Below, piece after piece: positions 35,546 to 48,129 of a stretch of DNA of 64,000 nt. Position 1 is the first letter of the stretch, and each line of letters starts with the position of its first letter. The notes below the pieces were generated by a model. It saw nothing but the letters and a program-made list of their open reading frames with translations. It searched no databases and was not told the origin of the DNA. The position numbers and the translations under genes were made by a program. The stretch comes from Chrysoperla carnea. Taxonomy: Eukaryota > Arthropoda > Insecta > Neuroptera > Chrysopidae. Location of the stretch: contig NC_058338.1 of the NCBI RefSeq assembly GCF_905475395.1, positions 92,117,435 to 92,181,434 on the forward strand, in the 5' to 3' direction.

Positions 35546-38500
35546 CTATTTTCGAGGTCTACCCGCACCTTTTTTACCGCCACTCGATGATTGTTTATCT
35601 TTTGATTTATTATTCAATAACGGATGAATTTCTACAACAAAAAATATGTATGTAAAATATTTAGAAAAAAAAAACTTTTGATAGTTTAAACAAAGAAATA
35701 CAAACCGTCGCTATTACTCTGTAACGCAATATCATAAGATTTATATTTCCGTTTCTTCTGTGTTCCATTACCAGGCGTTACAGGTTGAACAACATCAGCA
35801 ACATTAGCGTTCCAACCTTCTTCAGGATCTTCAACCTAGAATTAAATATAAGTTTTAAATATCCTTTTACCCGATGTAAAGTTACAATCATTTATTACTT
35901 ACCTCCGGTGCAATGGGTAAAAAGTGTAACGCATTCGTATTTTCACAATCTTCATCAGAACTACAAAATGCTGCGACTGGATCAATATGTGTAACATCTA
36001 CTTCAAAATCTTCATCTTGTGTTGCTTCATTACCACTCGTTACAGACTTATCTTCATCTTCCAAGTCAAATTCACTTTCTCGTTCTTCATACTCAACATT
36101 TTCATCTAATTCTTTAAAATCTGGTGCAAATGCTGACCAATTTTCAACTTGATTTTGTGCCCAAACGCTAACAACACCTATAAAAAAAATGATTTTTATG
36201 TTAAAACCATAAAATGACATTTCGCAGAGGTCATTTCCAAAAGTATTTGGTGTTTGCTACAATATTTAGAGCTCTATAGAGCTTTGGCCAGAGAATAAGG
36301 TAATGGACACAACAGTACAAAAAGCTTCTAGTAGTGGTTGCTTCACGTCTCAGAAAGCATAGAGTAAGACGTATGTTTGTGGTTGTTATGAATAAAATCA
36401 CTGTTGTCGTAGGCAAAACAGCCAGAAAACTATTAGTTAGACATTTGGAAACGAATTTGGTCACGGAATACATCGTGCAAAATAAAATAGTCTAGTTCAA
36501 AAACTTGAGCGCAAGAGTCTTCATCAAAATTTTCCATTTTGTTGAGAAAGAGGCAAACAAAATATGATAAAATATTACGATCATCCTCAAATCGATCTAT
36601 AAACTTTAACTGAATCAGCCTGTACATTTGAGCGTCGAGTCTATTATGACGCGAACCTTGGCTTTCGCAACGTTTCCCCTTCTTTCAATCAAAATCTGTT
36701 TCGCAGTATCAGACATTTCGATAGCCTAGCCAAGATCCAGATTTTCTATTCTCGACTCGTAGACAAAGTTAAAGAATGTACCGAGCTCAAAATATTCATA
36801 GATATTTGACTAGTCAGTGGAAATGCGTTTCATAAATGGGTGCATTTACAGGAATATATTGTTAATTGAAATTTATGAGGAGATATTTTCAATGGGAGGG
36901 GCTTTGACCCCCCAAAACCCCTCATGAGTGCACGGGCCTGCGCAAGAGGAAACTAATCTGACAACATTTTGCACTACACTGTATAGAATCTACGACTTCG
37001 TAAGTGAGATCACTGTATTTCCCACACAAAATACAGTTTCTTTTTCAGTACTTACCTGAAGATATACTAGCAATAATTGGTCGAACAGGATGCCAAACAA
37101 CATCCAACAGTAATTCTCCTTTAGTACCATGTAAAATTTTCACTAAACTGCCAATTGATTTTTCCCAAACATATAATGCATGTTGTCTAGCTGAACCAGC
37201 ACAAATATATTCACCATCACCGGAGAAACAACACTTTTTCCACATAGTTCTAAATTTCAAAATATGTAATAATTTTACTCAATTTTTTTTGAAAAATTTG
37301 ATTTATACAAAAAAAACATACATACTTGTTGACTAAATCTTGTAATTTTTGTATTGGTTCCGGTTCTCCGTCTTTCCCACAAGCTATAACCTCTTTACTA
37401 TCGTACACTCTAATTACACGATCGGCAGTATTTACGAGGAAAAATCTAAAAAGAATTTTGGAATTTAGTATACAGCGGGTTATTGGGGCGAAAATAGATC
37501 TAGCTAGGTTTCATTTTTAGAAAACGTCATTTTATCCGTGTTTTCAGGAAAAACTGAAACATAAACTGCAAAATATGACTCTTCCTGACATCTATTGGCG
37601 AATATATACATTTACGTGGTTCGTTTCGTATGTATTGTATAGTGTGCGGTGGCTATGTCCGGTGGCTATATCAATTTTGGTTGACAGATAGCTGGTGTGA
37701 TAAACGTACATCGTAGTTAACGAAATAAAGTACATTACCGGGACATTCAAATTGGTATTTGGGTGGAGATATTTTAAACGGTTCTTATATTAGTGATAAA
37801 ATTTGTGTCTTTTCAGAAAATACCGAGCAAAGTGTCTCGATGTTTCGATTTTAAGTAATTAGGTTAAAAAATTACGAAAATCTATTAATTTAGCTAATAG
37901 ACAAATATTTTTTAAGATATTGTCTGAAGTCGAACCGAGAAATGGCTCTTCGTAAAAATTTTGGTCGATATCTCAGAAACTATGCATTCTATTATCAAAT
38001 AAAGGGGATTTAGTTAGGAAACAAGGCATTTGAAGTCGGAATTTAAACCTACAACTAAGATTTTTACGAAACTAGGCGCAAAGTATTTGTATGAGGGTGT
38101 AGAAAAAATTCAGTTTAATTAAAAATTATTCTAAAGTATATAAGACCCAAACATAACAAAAATTCAGTTCATTTGAGCAAATCAAATATTTTCTAAGGTT
38201 GAACCCAAAATCGATCACAGAAATTGAACTTCTCATAGCATTTTGGACCATATCTCAGAAAATCATCATTCAATCGTCAAATTCGACTTAAAAAAATTTC
38301 GAATTTTGGCATTTTCTAAAGAAGTGTCTCTTTGAAAATATAGGCAATATCGTAAGCAACTTTTTGTTCTAAAATCTGATAAAACTCGTTGCAAAAACTA
38401 GTTCTAGCCCAAAAATTAGGTTAATTTTACGACTGATCCGAGTATTTTCTATGATATCGACTGTAATACTGTATGATTTATGAAACCGGTATCTTTTTTG

Positions 38501-39482
38501 GAGAAATTTTCGATGATATTTCGAAAACGTACAAAAAAATGTATTGGTAATTATAACTATCAAAAAAAAAAACTTACTCTCCACGTCTAGCAAATTCAAT
38601 ACTTTTAACCGCAGTGGCACTTGATGTTCCTAACGTGATACGAAAACTTGCTTTCACATTCAATGTTTTCGAATCAAATACAAGTACTCGGCCTTTTGCA
38701 TTCCCCGTAAATACATATTCACCTCTTCTATCAAATGATGCTACGATATTTAGATCACCCTGTAAACAACGATTAATTTTGTAATAAAATTTAACGGCCC
38801 CGAAAATTAGTTTTCGAAAACTTACATCATCATCTAAAGGTATAATTTGATGAGATCCATCTAAATCCACAAGAACAGCCGCATGTCTCATCGGGCATAC
38901 AAGTAAACGTTTTAAACTTCGTGGTTCCCATTGTACTTTCAAAACAGGACATGGGAAACGATATTTTTGTTCACAATCACTTGAAAGTATATCCCAAATA
39001 CAAACTGTATTATCTGTGGACGCAGATGCTAACTAAAATTAACAAAAAAAAACATTTTTCATAACCTCACTAAACTTGAATAAAATTGTTTAATTTATGC
39101 CTACTTTATGTCCAGATCTAGACCAACTTAAACTACAGACTGGATGAACATGAGCAGAAATAATTTTCGCAATTCCTCGAGTTAAAAAATCCCAAATAAC
39201 TATACGACCATCGTTACAACCTACAGCAAGTAGTGTACCGCGTTTATTAAAAGCACAAGTAACTGCTAACGAAACACAATCTAAAGCACCATCAAATTCC
39301 TAAAAAAAAAACATAGTATTAGATGAATTTTTTTTCAAAGGAACGCATTAATTTACATACCTCCGGATAATTTTGTCCGAAAGATTCTAGAAAAAACACA
39401 GTACAAAATTAAAAGTAATATAAAGTTTTTATAAAATCAAATAAAAATGTTTCTTATACAAACCTAATAATTCAAGATTCAT
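35546..39482 (-). CDS. RBBP5: Retinoblastoma-binding protein 5 homolog (COMPASS/MLL complex WD40 subunit)
   Basis: RBBP5 is a core scaffold of SET1/MLL histone H3 lysine-4 methyltransferases, working with WDR5, ASH2L and DPY30 in the nucleus. Ten exons: 39482-39464, 39386-39361, 39299-39105, 39032-38826, 38759-38578, 37446-37326, 37249-37056, 36177-35903, 35835-35706, 35631-35546, all with GT..AG introns. The product is about 477 residues; known homologs have roughly 490-540. It starts MNLELLESFGQNYPE, as in animal RBBP5. WD40 repeats fill residues 20-325 (CNDGRIVIWDFLTRGIAKII, SASTDNTVCIWD, GSARQHALYVWEKSIG). The acidic ASH2L/nucleosome-activating segment follows (DENVEYEERESEFDLEDEDK), then a WDR5-binding motif (VDVTHIDPVAAFCSSDED) and a basic tail (KKGAGRPRK). 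AATAAA lies 50 nt past the stop. Oddity: joining exons 5 and 6 by canonical sites leaves one extra nucleotide, since the frame needs phase 1 but the donor gives phase 2. Confidence 0.95.
36230..36950 (-). repeat. Decayed repeat inside RBBP5 intron 7
   Basis: Reverse-oriented relative of the repeat at 32.2-32.7 kb. Both have a CACCCATTTATGA(A/G)AC(G/A)CATTTCCA start, GAGCTCG(G/A)TACATTCTTT, and the coding-like remnant AIEMSDTAKQILIERRGN (versus AIELDDAQKQILIERREN). A CCCCTCATGAG / CCCATGAGAGG border block is also shared. Stops and frameshifts interrupt it. Confidence 0.6.
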
Positions 39483-41410
39483 AGTTTTCGATTATTAAAA
39501 GGAAAACTATATCAAAATAAAATTCAAATATGACATTTATAGAAAAATGTAAACATTAATTTTTGAGCTTACACGCTTTGTCAATAGGCGGACACTGAAA
39601 GGAGTCTCAAGTCAGAGAGTTGTATAAAATAGTAGACATTAGAGGTTCGACATTTTGTGGTTTATTGGCGGGAATTTCAATTTTTTCATTCATTACTTAC
39701 CGTTAAATTGCAATTTCTTTTATTTCGGTTAAATTTACTGTTGATAAATACTTTTACACCATTATTGTTCACAAAAGTCACAATATCAAATTTGTTTTGA
39801 GTTTTATCTACGGATTCACTTCACAGGAATTTTTGTTACATCACTTACCTACCGTTAAATTGAAAATTTAGTTTATTTTTGTCGAATTTACTATTGATAA
39901 ATATATCTTGACTTCATTTACTGCTCACAAAAACTACAATAGCAAATCTGATTTTAATTTTATCTACGTTTTATGTTTTTTAGGCCACCACAAACCGGCG
40001 CTGTATCATTTATTTCGCGTATTCCATCGCTAAACAGAATACTTGTATTAGATGTGTGTCTTTTAATTGTTGAATTGACGTAAACTAGACACTAAAGTAA
40101 TATTCGATTTTAACGCTGAGATGTCAGCGCCACGAGTAAAAAATATGTAAACCCTACTTTATACCCTTAGCTGATTTTTTCATAGAATAAGAAGACTAAA
40201 GAAGTCTACATCATTCTTTATCTATATGCGCTGTGCCATATTTGCTGCCCGAGTCTTTTTCCTACTTTTTTCATATAAACTTTGTATTTTGTTTTGATTT
40301 ATAAAATTTTGTACATATAATTTTTTACAACAAAAATTTTATAATTTTTTGTTTTTGATTTACACTTTGAACTTTTAATAGCAAACATTTCTGTTAAATA
40401 TTATGTATTTATGGGCGTTCAAAATTTAGTTCTATTTGTTACCGCTAAATAGAGTCTTTCTTAATATTAAAATCCAATACCTACTTTCGTAGGAATATGT
40501 TAAGGAAAAAAAAGGCTAAGCTTAAGTCTAATTCTACTATAAGTTTAAGGATCTTAAGATTTCAAGGATGTAGTCTTTTGAGATTAAAAGGATCAAACTA
40601 AGGTTACAGTAAGCCATTGATGCTCAAACAACATTTGATATCAAACTACTAAGTTTCACTTCCACGTCATGACAATCACTTTAAATTTAAAAAAAAACAG
40701 ATATGGATTGCATGGATTAAATAAAAATCAAATTTTTATTTTGAAAAATAATTTAATAATAAAATAAACTATACTCAATAGAAATAATTAAATTTTCTAC
40801 AATAATTTTTAATAACAAACAAAGAAATTTATAGAACAAAAAATCCAGACAGGTAGGATATTCTCAGTCATGTACTCCATCACAATTCCTTAAAGGATTG
40901 CCTCTTAAAATCATTAAAAAAATATTTGGAATAACAAGTTTTTGTTTTCATCGCTATATACTTTAAGAGGAAAAAAATTGTTAATAGTGAAATGTATTCG
41001 TTGTGTGCGTAGTCATGGTAGGGACAATAAAATCGATGCCAGCGCTTCCAGTGAAAAATTTTGGCGATAAAGGAGGCTGTTATTACTAATTTGCATTTCT
41101 TTACATGTTAATGTTATTGAAAATGTCAAATTAAAATTATTGAAAAACACTAATTAATTAAACTTTATGCATTAAAAATTGTGAAAATATGAAATCAAAT
41201 TGCACAAATATTATTTTTCAAAAGTAAATTATCATAATTATTTATTTAAATTTAACAATAATATTAAATTTTCATTGTAAGTCATAAATGCAATCCATAC
41301 AATTATATATGCATCCATACAATTCTATAATTCAAGTAGTGTATCGTTACTATGGAAACGCCTCCAATAAAACTCACGCACGGTGCGAATACTTAAGTAA
41401 TTTATTTTAA
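39483..41410. other. Intergenic region upstream of RBBP5
   Basis: Holds the RBBP5 promoter side and the 3' flank of the monooxygenase gene. A direct repeat within 39.67-39.97 kb (TTACCGTTAAATTGCAATTT then TTACCGTTAAATTGAAAATT, each followed by TACTGTTGATAAATA or a close variant) is visible. ATTCGATTTTAACGCTGAGA near 40108 recurs at 49.82 kb. No extra exon was recognised. Confidence 0.5.
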
Positions 41411-44400
41411 TTAAAATAATTTATCATAATCAATATATGCATTCTGGCGACAATCATTTTGCAGTATTAATGGAACATCAATATGTACTTGTTCCATATT
41501 ATCCCAATTTCCAGGAAAACGATCACCATTTGACATATTACATTGCATTGATATTGGTGATTCATTGTAATAGCTATCCAACAGGATGGCACGGATTTTT
41601 GTCCATTCAATCGAATTATAATTATCTGATATGCCAAGTTGCATACTGGTAGGTTGACTTTCGTAACTAAAAAATTTTTTTTATTTTAATTTCTGGAATA
41701 ATCAAGGTCAGAGGTTTCTTAGCTTACTCTCTCATATAAGTAAAATATTGCTGTAAAGCTTTATCACTTATGGAACTTTTACAAACTTCTAATTCTGTAA
41801 CGGGATAATAATGGATATAGTTCACGCACATTTCATCAGTTATAGCGAATCCACCTAAAGTTATATTTGTACGCGACATTGTGTTATATCCGCATGTTGT
41901 TATCAAAGCATCTCCCTGTAAAATGGATTCACGTAAATTCAAAGGACGAATAGTTTCAATTGCTTAATGCCACCTTCATATTTCCAAGAATTAGATTTTT
42001 TAATACATTTGCATATAAATTAAAGATGTAACCTCATGATGACGCTTGACGCTGGTTTTGACATCAAATTATTGTTCCACCTAGCTGAAATAAATAGAAT
42101 TATGTCCAGCGTCAAGCGTCAGCGTCAGATTTGACTTATGGTAAGTTTTTTGTCTGCCATTGGTTGGGTTTAATCGATAAAAACATTTGCAAGGACTTAA
42201 CAGCTTCTGTAATTATCTTTATAATATTATGCTCAGCGGCCTATATTTGCCATTTTGCTTCCCAGTATTACGCTTTCATCACCGTGGCCTTGACGAAATT
42301 TTATGAGTGAATTCGACGTTATCTTTATTAATTTTACTTACTGGTAATATTCGAACAGGTTTTTTTAATCTTCGAATTTCTTGAAAATGAGTACTGAAAT
42401 AATTATCTCGATTTAATTCAGGTAATTCAACACCATTTCGGATATGTTTTGTAAAAACTTGTACACCTGTTAAATGCGAATGAAGTTGTGATCCAACAAC
42501 TATAACTCCATCTTTTGGTAAACCCTAAAAAATCAAAAGTTTGATATAAAACAGTTCAGTTCAATACTGATTGGGTCACTTCAATCACAAACCCATATTA
42601 GATAGACATATAAATAGTCTATATTTAATATAAATCTGTGGTTATAACACTTACAACTTCTGTACATTCGATGATACAATGCCCGGAAAGATAAAATTTC
42701 TCTTGTTGTGGCGGGATAGCCATTTTATCAATATACTCTAGTCCCAGTTCCATGATACCAGCATCATATTTTCGTAAATTTGGTGAAATTGTTAATCGAA
42801 ATCCTGAACTATCAATCCAATCTTTTAAGTAAAATATGATATTAAATTATGTTACATTTCTTGAACAGTAAAATTCAATTCGCTTGTTTCAATTAACATA
42901 CAATCTTGTGGTGCAAACACATTCGAGTTCAGTTTTTTTTAAACGGAAAGTTTTTTAGTCGTTTGACATTTACCGTTTTATTTATTAAGAGCGGATAAGA
43001 CATGGATAGATCTGATCTAAATATTTTAGTATGACGATACGCCACAAGATTGATGTACGAATTCGAAAATTTAATTTATTTACCTGCTTTTAATTTTGGA
43101 TTATCATAATGCACTTCAATCATAACATATAAATTATAGTTTGGTCCTCCAATAGGCAAACCTGCTTCCTAAATCAATATTATTATGTTTCCTAATTGTA
43201 ATCCTTCTTATTTGGGCTAAAAGTGGTATTATGGAAATAATTAATTTGAATTTTTATCGATTCAGAATATCAAAAAGCTGTTTTATTTATTAAGGACAAA
43301 TTTTGGTGAAATATAACCTTGTAGGCAACATTATCATCGTTTTTTGATCGTTCCTCCCGTGTTTCTGTGTCTGCCTTTGCCCTTTGGTATATCATAATAC
43401 CACTTTACCCCAATATTAATAAGTTTCTAACCTTTGGATACACAAACGGTAATGCGCCCATAGCCCACGCTGCCAAAACTTTTTTACAAACTTGTGTATC
43501 TTTTGGACGTTTATCACTAAAACAGCTACCTTCGTAATCTGATATCACTTGCGTTGATGGTGCGATACATCTAAAAACTTCCATATGATGTACAAGACCT
43601 TCATTTCCTTTTGTGATAAGTGATTCAAACTAGAATTACATCAAAGCATTCCAGTCGAATATTCTCTACCAAAAACCAAGGAATTTGTACTTACCCGAGA
43701 TATATGATATTTTCTATTATGAATTTTTTCTGGAAGTTTAAATATTTTACACCAATATGTAGTATCATCAGCCGGAACATGAACGTTATCAACTACGAAA
43801 TCAAGGTTCCATGAACCAGGTTCTACATCATAATCGACATCAGTATTTTTTAACAACGTTGTTCGAACCATTCCATGTTGCGCACCAGAAGTTTTTAGGA
43901 CATTTACACCTTCTATATTATATAATTTATTTGTTCCGGAAACCCAAACTAAGTGAACTGTACCATCCTAAATATGGATATACTTCAAAATTAGTCATCA
44001 ATTTTGAGGGGAATAAGACATGGTGGATTTCTGGACATATATTTGGTCTTGAGTATAAAGCCTGAATAAAATGAATGTTTATTGCGAACTATGGTCTCGC
44101 CATCTTTGAGTGAATTAAAGAATTTATCAAAAATCTTAGTCATTAATGTAGGTAAAAATAAATACATATATGTGTAATAACTTTTTGAGTGTTTTTTTAA
44201 CTTTCAACTAAAATATAAAAATTCCCAAACGCGAGAATTTTAGTAGAGTCAAAAACTAATTTAATTTTTTAATTACAATAATATAGTTTTTTGAAAGAAG
44301 CTTATGCTTTTTTCTTTATGAAAAAAGCAAACAGTTTTGACTGTCAAAATTATTCCATAAGACTATTTTTGCATTCCTTTTCAAAAAAACCCAAACGGAA

Positions 44401-45971
44401 TTAGAAACCTTGAACTAGAAATTGTTTTAGCTAATATGTGGACTAGATAGCTGTAATAATAATAAGCCTGAATAACTCTGAATTGGACAGCCCAAAAACG
44501 TTTAGAAATTCAGAGATATTCAGAGTTCCTAAAACTTTTCCCGAATTTCTAAAACTTTTTAAGATTTATTCTTTCTTCAAATATTTTTTCAACCAGAATT
44601 GATACAAGAAAATTACCTCTATCTTAAAGTCAGATAAATCGCATGTAGAAAATTTCCTCTTGAATGAAAATTTCACAATCTTATTTGTAGCAACCAATTT
44701 GAAATCAGCACAATCTTGCTGAATGTCACGGTGCAAAATTCCATGAAAGTCGGCATATGTGTCCTAACAACACGGTATAACTGTTAAAATATCTTAAAAA
44801 CAAAAATAAGTGTAAAAAAATGTCTGACAACGATCAGATATTACGAGAAACACTTTGCCGCTTTTCATTTTCTCATTATAGTAAGAGAAAAAATTAGTAA
44901 AAATTTTTATAGAAACATTCTTTCTTTTATTTAAATCAACAGAACTGAGAATAATAGAAAATTTAAACATATGTGTAAACAGGTGTTTAAATTTGAAAAA
45001 AAAATTAAATAACAAAAGCCTCGATCAATTCCAAATGGATGTTTCTTTTTAGGTGAATAGGTTCTAATTTAAATGGTGGTCAACCAACTACAGTTTTTCA
45101 AATGGAACCCTATTTTTTGGAGGTGATTCGTAAGTTTTTTTATTTAAACACCAAATCGTTGAAAATTTTTTCAAATTTCTTTCATACATTTTTTGCAAAT
45201 ATCAAGTCAAAAAGTAAAAAAAAAACATCCTATACTAAATTTATCTATTATCTATTTCTCGACATATTCGATCGAATACCAAACTTTTGATATATCTGTA
45301 TAAATTTTTACTTCTAGCACAACAGTATCATTCCAATAAGTCCAAAGGACACAATAATCAGCCGGTGCAAGTTCACCATAACTGGAAAATCCAAATGCAA
45401 ACCATTTTGCAAAGTTTTTGTAATAATGAATTTCGAATTGCAATTCTTTATTAGGGTAGTCGATTTTCCAGTATAATTTCACTTTGCCAATATTATCCAA
45501 TGTTAAATCAAAAATTTTATCGTGACCTTAAAACAAGTGCATTATTTTAGAAGAAATTATTAGGTGTTTTTACATAATTATTCAATTCAAACGAGTCTGG
45601 AAAAAGAGCGAAACGATTCACCAGACGAAAATGGGCTATAATTAGGTGATTTTATGAACACCTATACCAAAATTTTGTTCGTAGCATCAATATTTTTAAG
45701 CGTTACAAACTTGGGACTAAACTTAATATACCTTGAAATATTTCGTATATACATGGTATAAAAATAAGCACACACAAAGTAAGCTTAATAAATTAAAGCT
45801 TGCAAATAAATTATTCATAAGTAGGGATTTACCTTCGGAAATTGTATGATGATGATGATGTTGTCCATGATTTCCATGATTTTCATGACGATCCAAACTT
45901 TCTAGGCAATAAACTATTTTAGTAAAATATACAAAAATAAATAATAAAGTTATAATTCGAATTGTAATCAT
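41411..45971 (-). CDS. Tyramine/dopamine beta-hydroxylase-type copper monooxygenase (Tbh or MOXD1-homolog)
   Basis: Predicted secreted or vesicular copper type II, ascorbate-dependent monooxygenase; relatives hydroxylate tyramine to octopamine or dopamine to noradrenaline. Ten exons: 45971-45833, 45526-45312, 44763-44617, 43967-43695, 43629-43432, 43168-43084, 42821-42655, 42524-42342, 41915-41728, 41666-41411. All phases agree, giving 616 residues, close to the DBH family size. A signal peptide (MITIRIITLLFIFVYFTKIV) is followed by a His-rich stretch (about 27-40), a DOMON domain (about 47-185) and two copper domains. Expected ligands are visible: HH at 272-273, EVH at 344, QLHSH (423, 425) and the DEMCVNYIHYYP methionine at 498. 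Strong Tbh-like blocks include ITLGGFAITDEMCVNYIHYY and MELGLEYIDKMAIPP. Whether it is the octopamine-making enzyme or the MOXD1/olf413-type paralogue cannot be settled without a tree. Confidence 0.9.
42040..42130. repeat. Short inverted repeat in monooxygenase intron
   Basis: GATGACGCTTGACGCTGG and CCAGCGTCAAGCGTCAGCG face each other across about 50 bp in the intron between exons 8 and 9. This is a strong hairpin, possibly a tiny MITE. Confidence 0.6.
45640..45765 (-). repeat. R1 head fragment in monooxygenase intron 1
   Basis: Reverse R1 sequence from AATTAGGTGATTTTATGAAC to ATATACATGGTATAAAAATA. Only the first about 125 bp of R1 are present, and the fragment ends precisely at the R1 hairpin terminus. 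Confidence 0.7.
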
Positions 45972-46099
45972 TTCTGTATAGTTGTTATCGAATAAATTTA
46001 CAACAATTAATTGAAATATTTTTAAATAAACAATGCCTTTATATATCCTCGGTTTGTAGCGGTATTCAAAACTGCGCATATGCATAAACTGGTAGGTAG

Positions 46100-46739
46100 A
46101 TATGTAAAGCTCATAACGTCTATATAGTAATATTATTTATGATCAGATTTTGCGATAAAAATTACGATAAGATTAATAAAACAGTCGCCGAAAAAGAAAT
46201 TAAATTTTAATTTAAAAAATTGATTAGTTAACATTAACATGGACTATGATGGAAAAATATTTATGTGTTAGCATTACTTCGAAACCGAAACGAAAAGAAC
46301 GTTGGAAAGTTGAAGTAGAATATTAACACCCAATATAAATGATATAAATATCAAAATCGTAAAAATACCTTGTTGTTACCTTCGTTAATATTCTCTAACA
46401 GTTAATTGTAAAAAATCATAAGGTAGAATTATGACGGTTTGTATGATCAAGATTTGGATCACAATTTAGTTTACATTAAAGTTTTGGATCAAAACGACAC
46501 GCAAAATAAGAACAAAAATATTAATAAGTAGAAAAATCGTTAAAATAAGAATAAATCTATGGTCTTTATATTGCTACTCCGGTGCTGAGATCTCTACAAA
46601 AGTTATTATCTCTACAGAAATATATTTCGTGTAATTTAACAATCTTAATAATTATTATAAACAGCTTAAACATGGATATATTCAAGCAAATGCAGGGTAT
46701 TTAATAAGTTAACTTTATTAGCATCTTCACTAGTTTTAA
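46100..46739. other. Upstream flank of the monooxygenase gene
   Basis: Non-repetitive AT-rich sequence directly 5' of the minus-strand gene, presumably holding its promoter and 5' UTR. No specific element was identified. Confidence 0.4.
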
Positions 46740-47367
46740 CCTGTATATGTATATATATGTAATAATATCAAGGTATACTAAGTTAAGTCTGTCTGTCCGC
46801 CTGTGATCACGATAACTCAAAAACGAAAAGAGATATCAAGCTGAAATAACGTTTTTAGAAATTTTAAGGATCTGAAATAGCGTATTTAGAAATTTTAGCT
46901 AAGTACATAAAAAGTGAGGCTAAGTTCGTAAATGAGCAACATAGGTCAATTGGGTCTTGAGTCCGTAGGACCCATCTTGTAAATCGTTAGAGATCGAACA
47001 AAAGTTTAAATGTAAAAAATGTTCCTTATAAATAAATAAACAAGTTTTGTTTGAAACAGTTTTTCGTAAATGTCAATATTTATCCGTGAGGAAGAAAATT
47101 AGGGTAAAACTTTGGTGTCCATTTTCTCCTAAACTCTAAAAGATACAAAGTTGAAAATTTGCAGGTAGCTTCATCTAGTGGTCTTGTAAAATATTTTAAA
47201 TTTCGAATTTTTTGAAAACCAAATAAATGGTGGACGAAAGGTCACCATAATTGTTTTGGTTTTTTAAACTCTTCTGATTTATAAAAGAATTTCAAAAGAA
47301 TGCAATAATCTATACAGAGTATTTCAACGATTAACTCAGTCAATTGTTTGTTTTTCGCTTGTTTTAA
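46740..47367 (+). repeat. R1 repeat, longer variant
   Basis: Lacks most of the head, entering at ATCAAGGTATACTAAGTTAA and jumping to GTCTGTCTGTCC. It carries CCGTAGGACCCATCTTGTAA, then the extra segment TAAAAGATACAAAGTTGAAA seen also at about 6.05 kb, and the usual tail (CAATTGTTTGTTTTTCGCTTG). Confidence 0.7.
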
Positions 47368-48129
47368 TTAATTTAAAAAAACTTCTCTCATAACTGGTGC
47401 TTTATATCCAAAAAATTATAAAAAAGTTTCTGTTTGTAGAATTCTACATGTGTCTATATTATTCGAATGCGGTGATTACGGGACATCCTTTATTTATAGC
47501 TTAGTTGTGGTTTGTATTGATTCTTAATGAAGTAGTGATATATGTATTATGAAAACTTAATATGAATAAGTATTGACAAAATATTTATATGCGATGAAAT
47601 GGAATGCAATATCGTTTAAAACACGTAGATATATATATATATTATTTTCATCATTATATCATCATTATCCCAATAAGAAGAGCATTCAGGAATTTAATAA
47701 AGAATTCTTTAACAATTGTGTGTTGGTGATGCGAATACCACAATTTTTATTTTTCGAGCTTAAGGTTATACAGTCACTATACCATTGTATAGATAAAAAC
47801 CTTACTGTTTAAGATATTATGTAATCACGTAGGAAACGAAACCGGGGTATCAGTCTAACCCATGGAAAAACTCCGACCTGGAGGAAAATGTTTATCTGAA
47901 TGTCCTCAACAAAATCATATTCATGCGAACTTATGCATTTTTTATTTACGTCCATATGGTAGAGCAGAAGTTCCCTATTTCCGGACACCACATTCTCTTT
48001 ATATAACATCAAAAAAAAAAAACTATTGGATTTTATATTTTGGAACGATTCTAAGCATTTTTTAAACCCTGACATTTTTTACCTAACCTCGCCGTTGTGG
48101 AAATTTCGCCGAAAACTCGTTATTGGAGA
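47368..48129. other. Intergenic, no gene accepted
   Basis: Opposing open frames of 60-90 codons at 47809-48075 overlap each other and match no family I know. Confidence 0.4.

Noticed and set aside
35913-36152. Plus-strand Ser-rich open frame of 79 codons
   Set aside because: It is the antisense shadow of the acidic RBBP5 exon 8.
47809-48075. Opposing open frames of 88 and 67 codons
   Set aside because: Both strands are open over the same bases, and neither resembles a known family or carries convincing splice sites.
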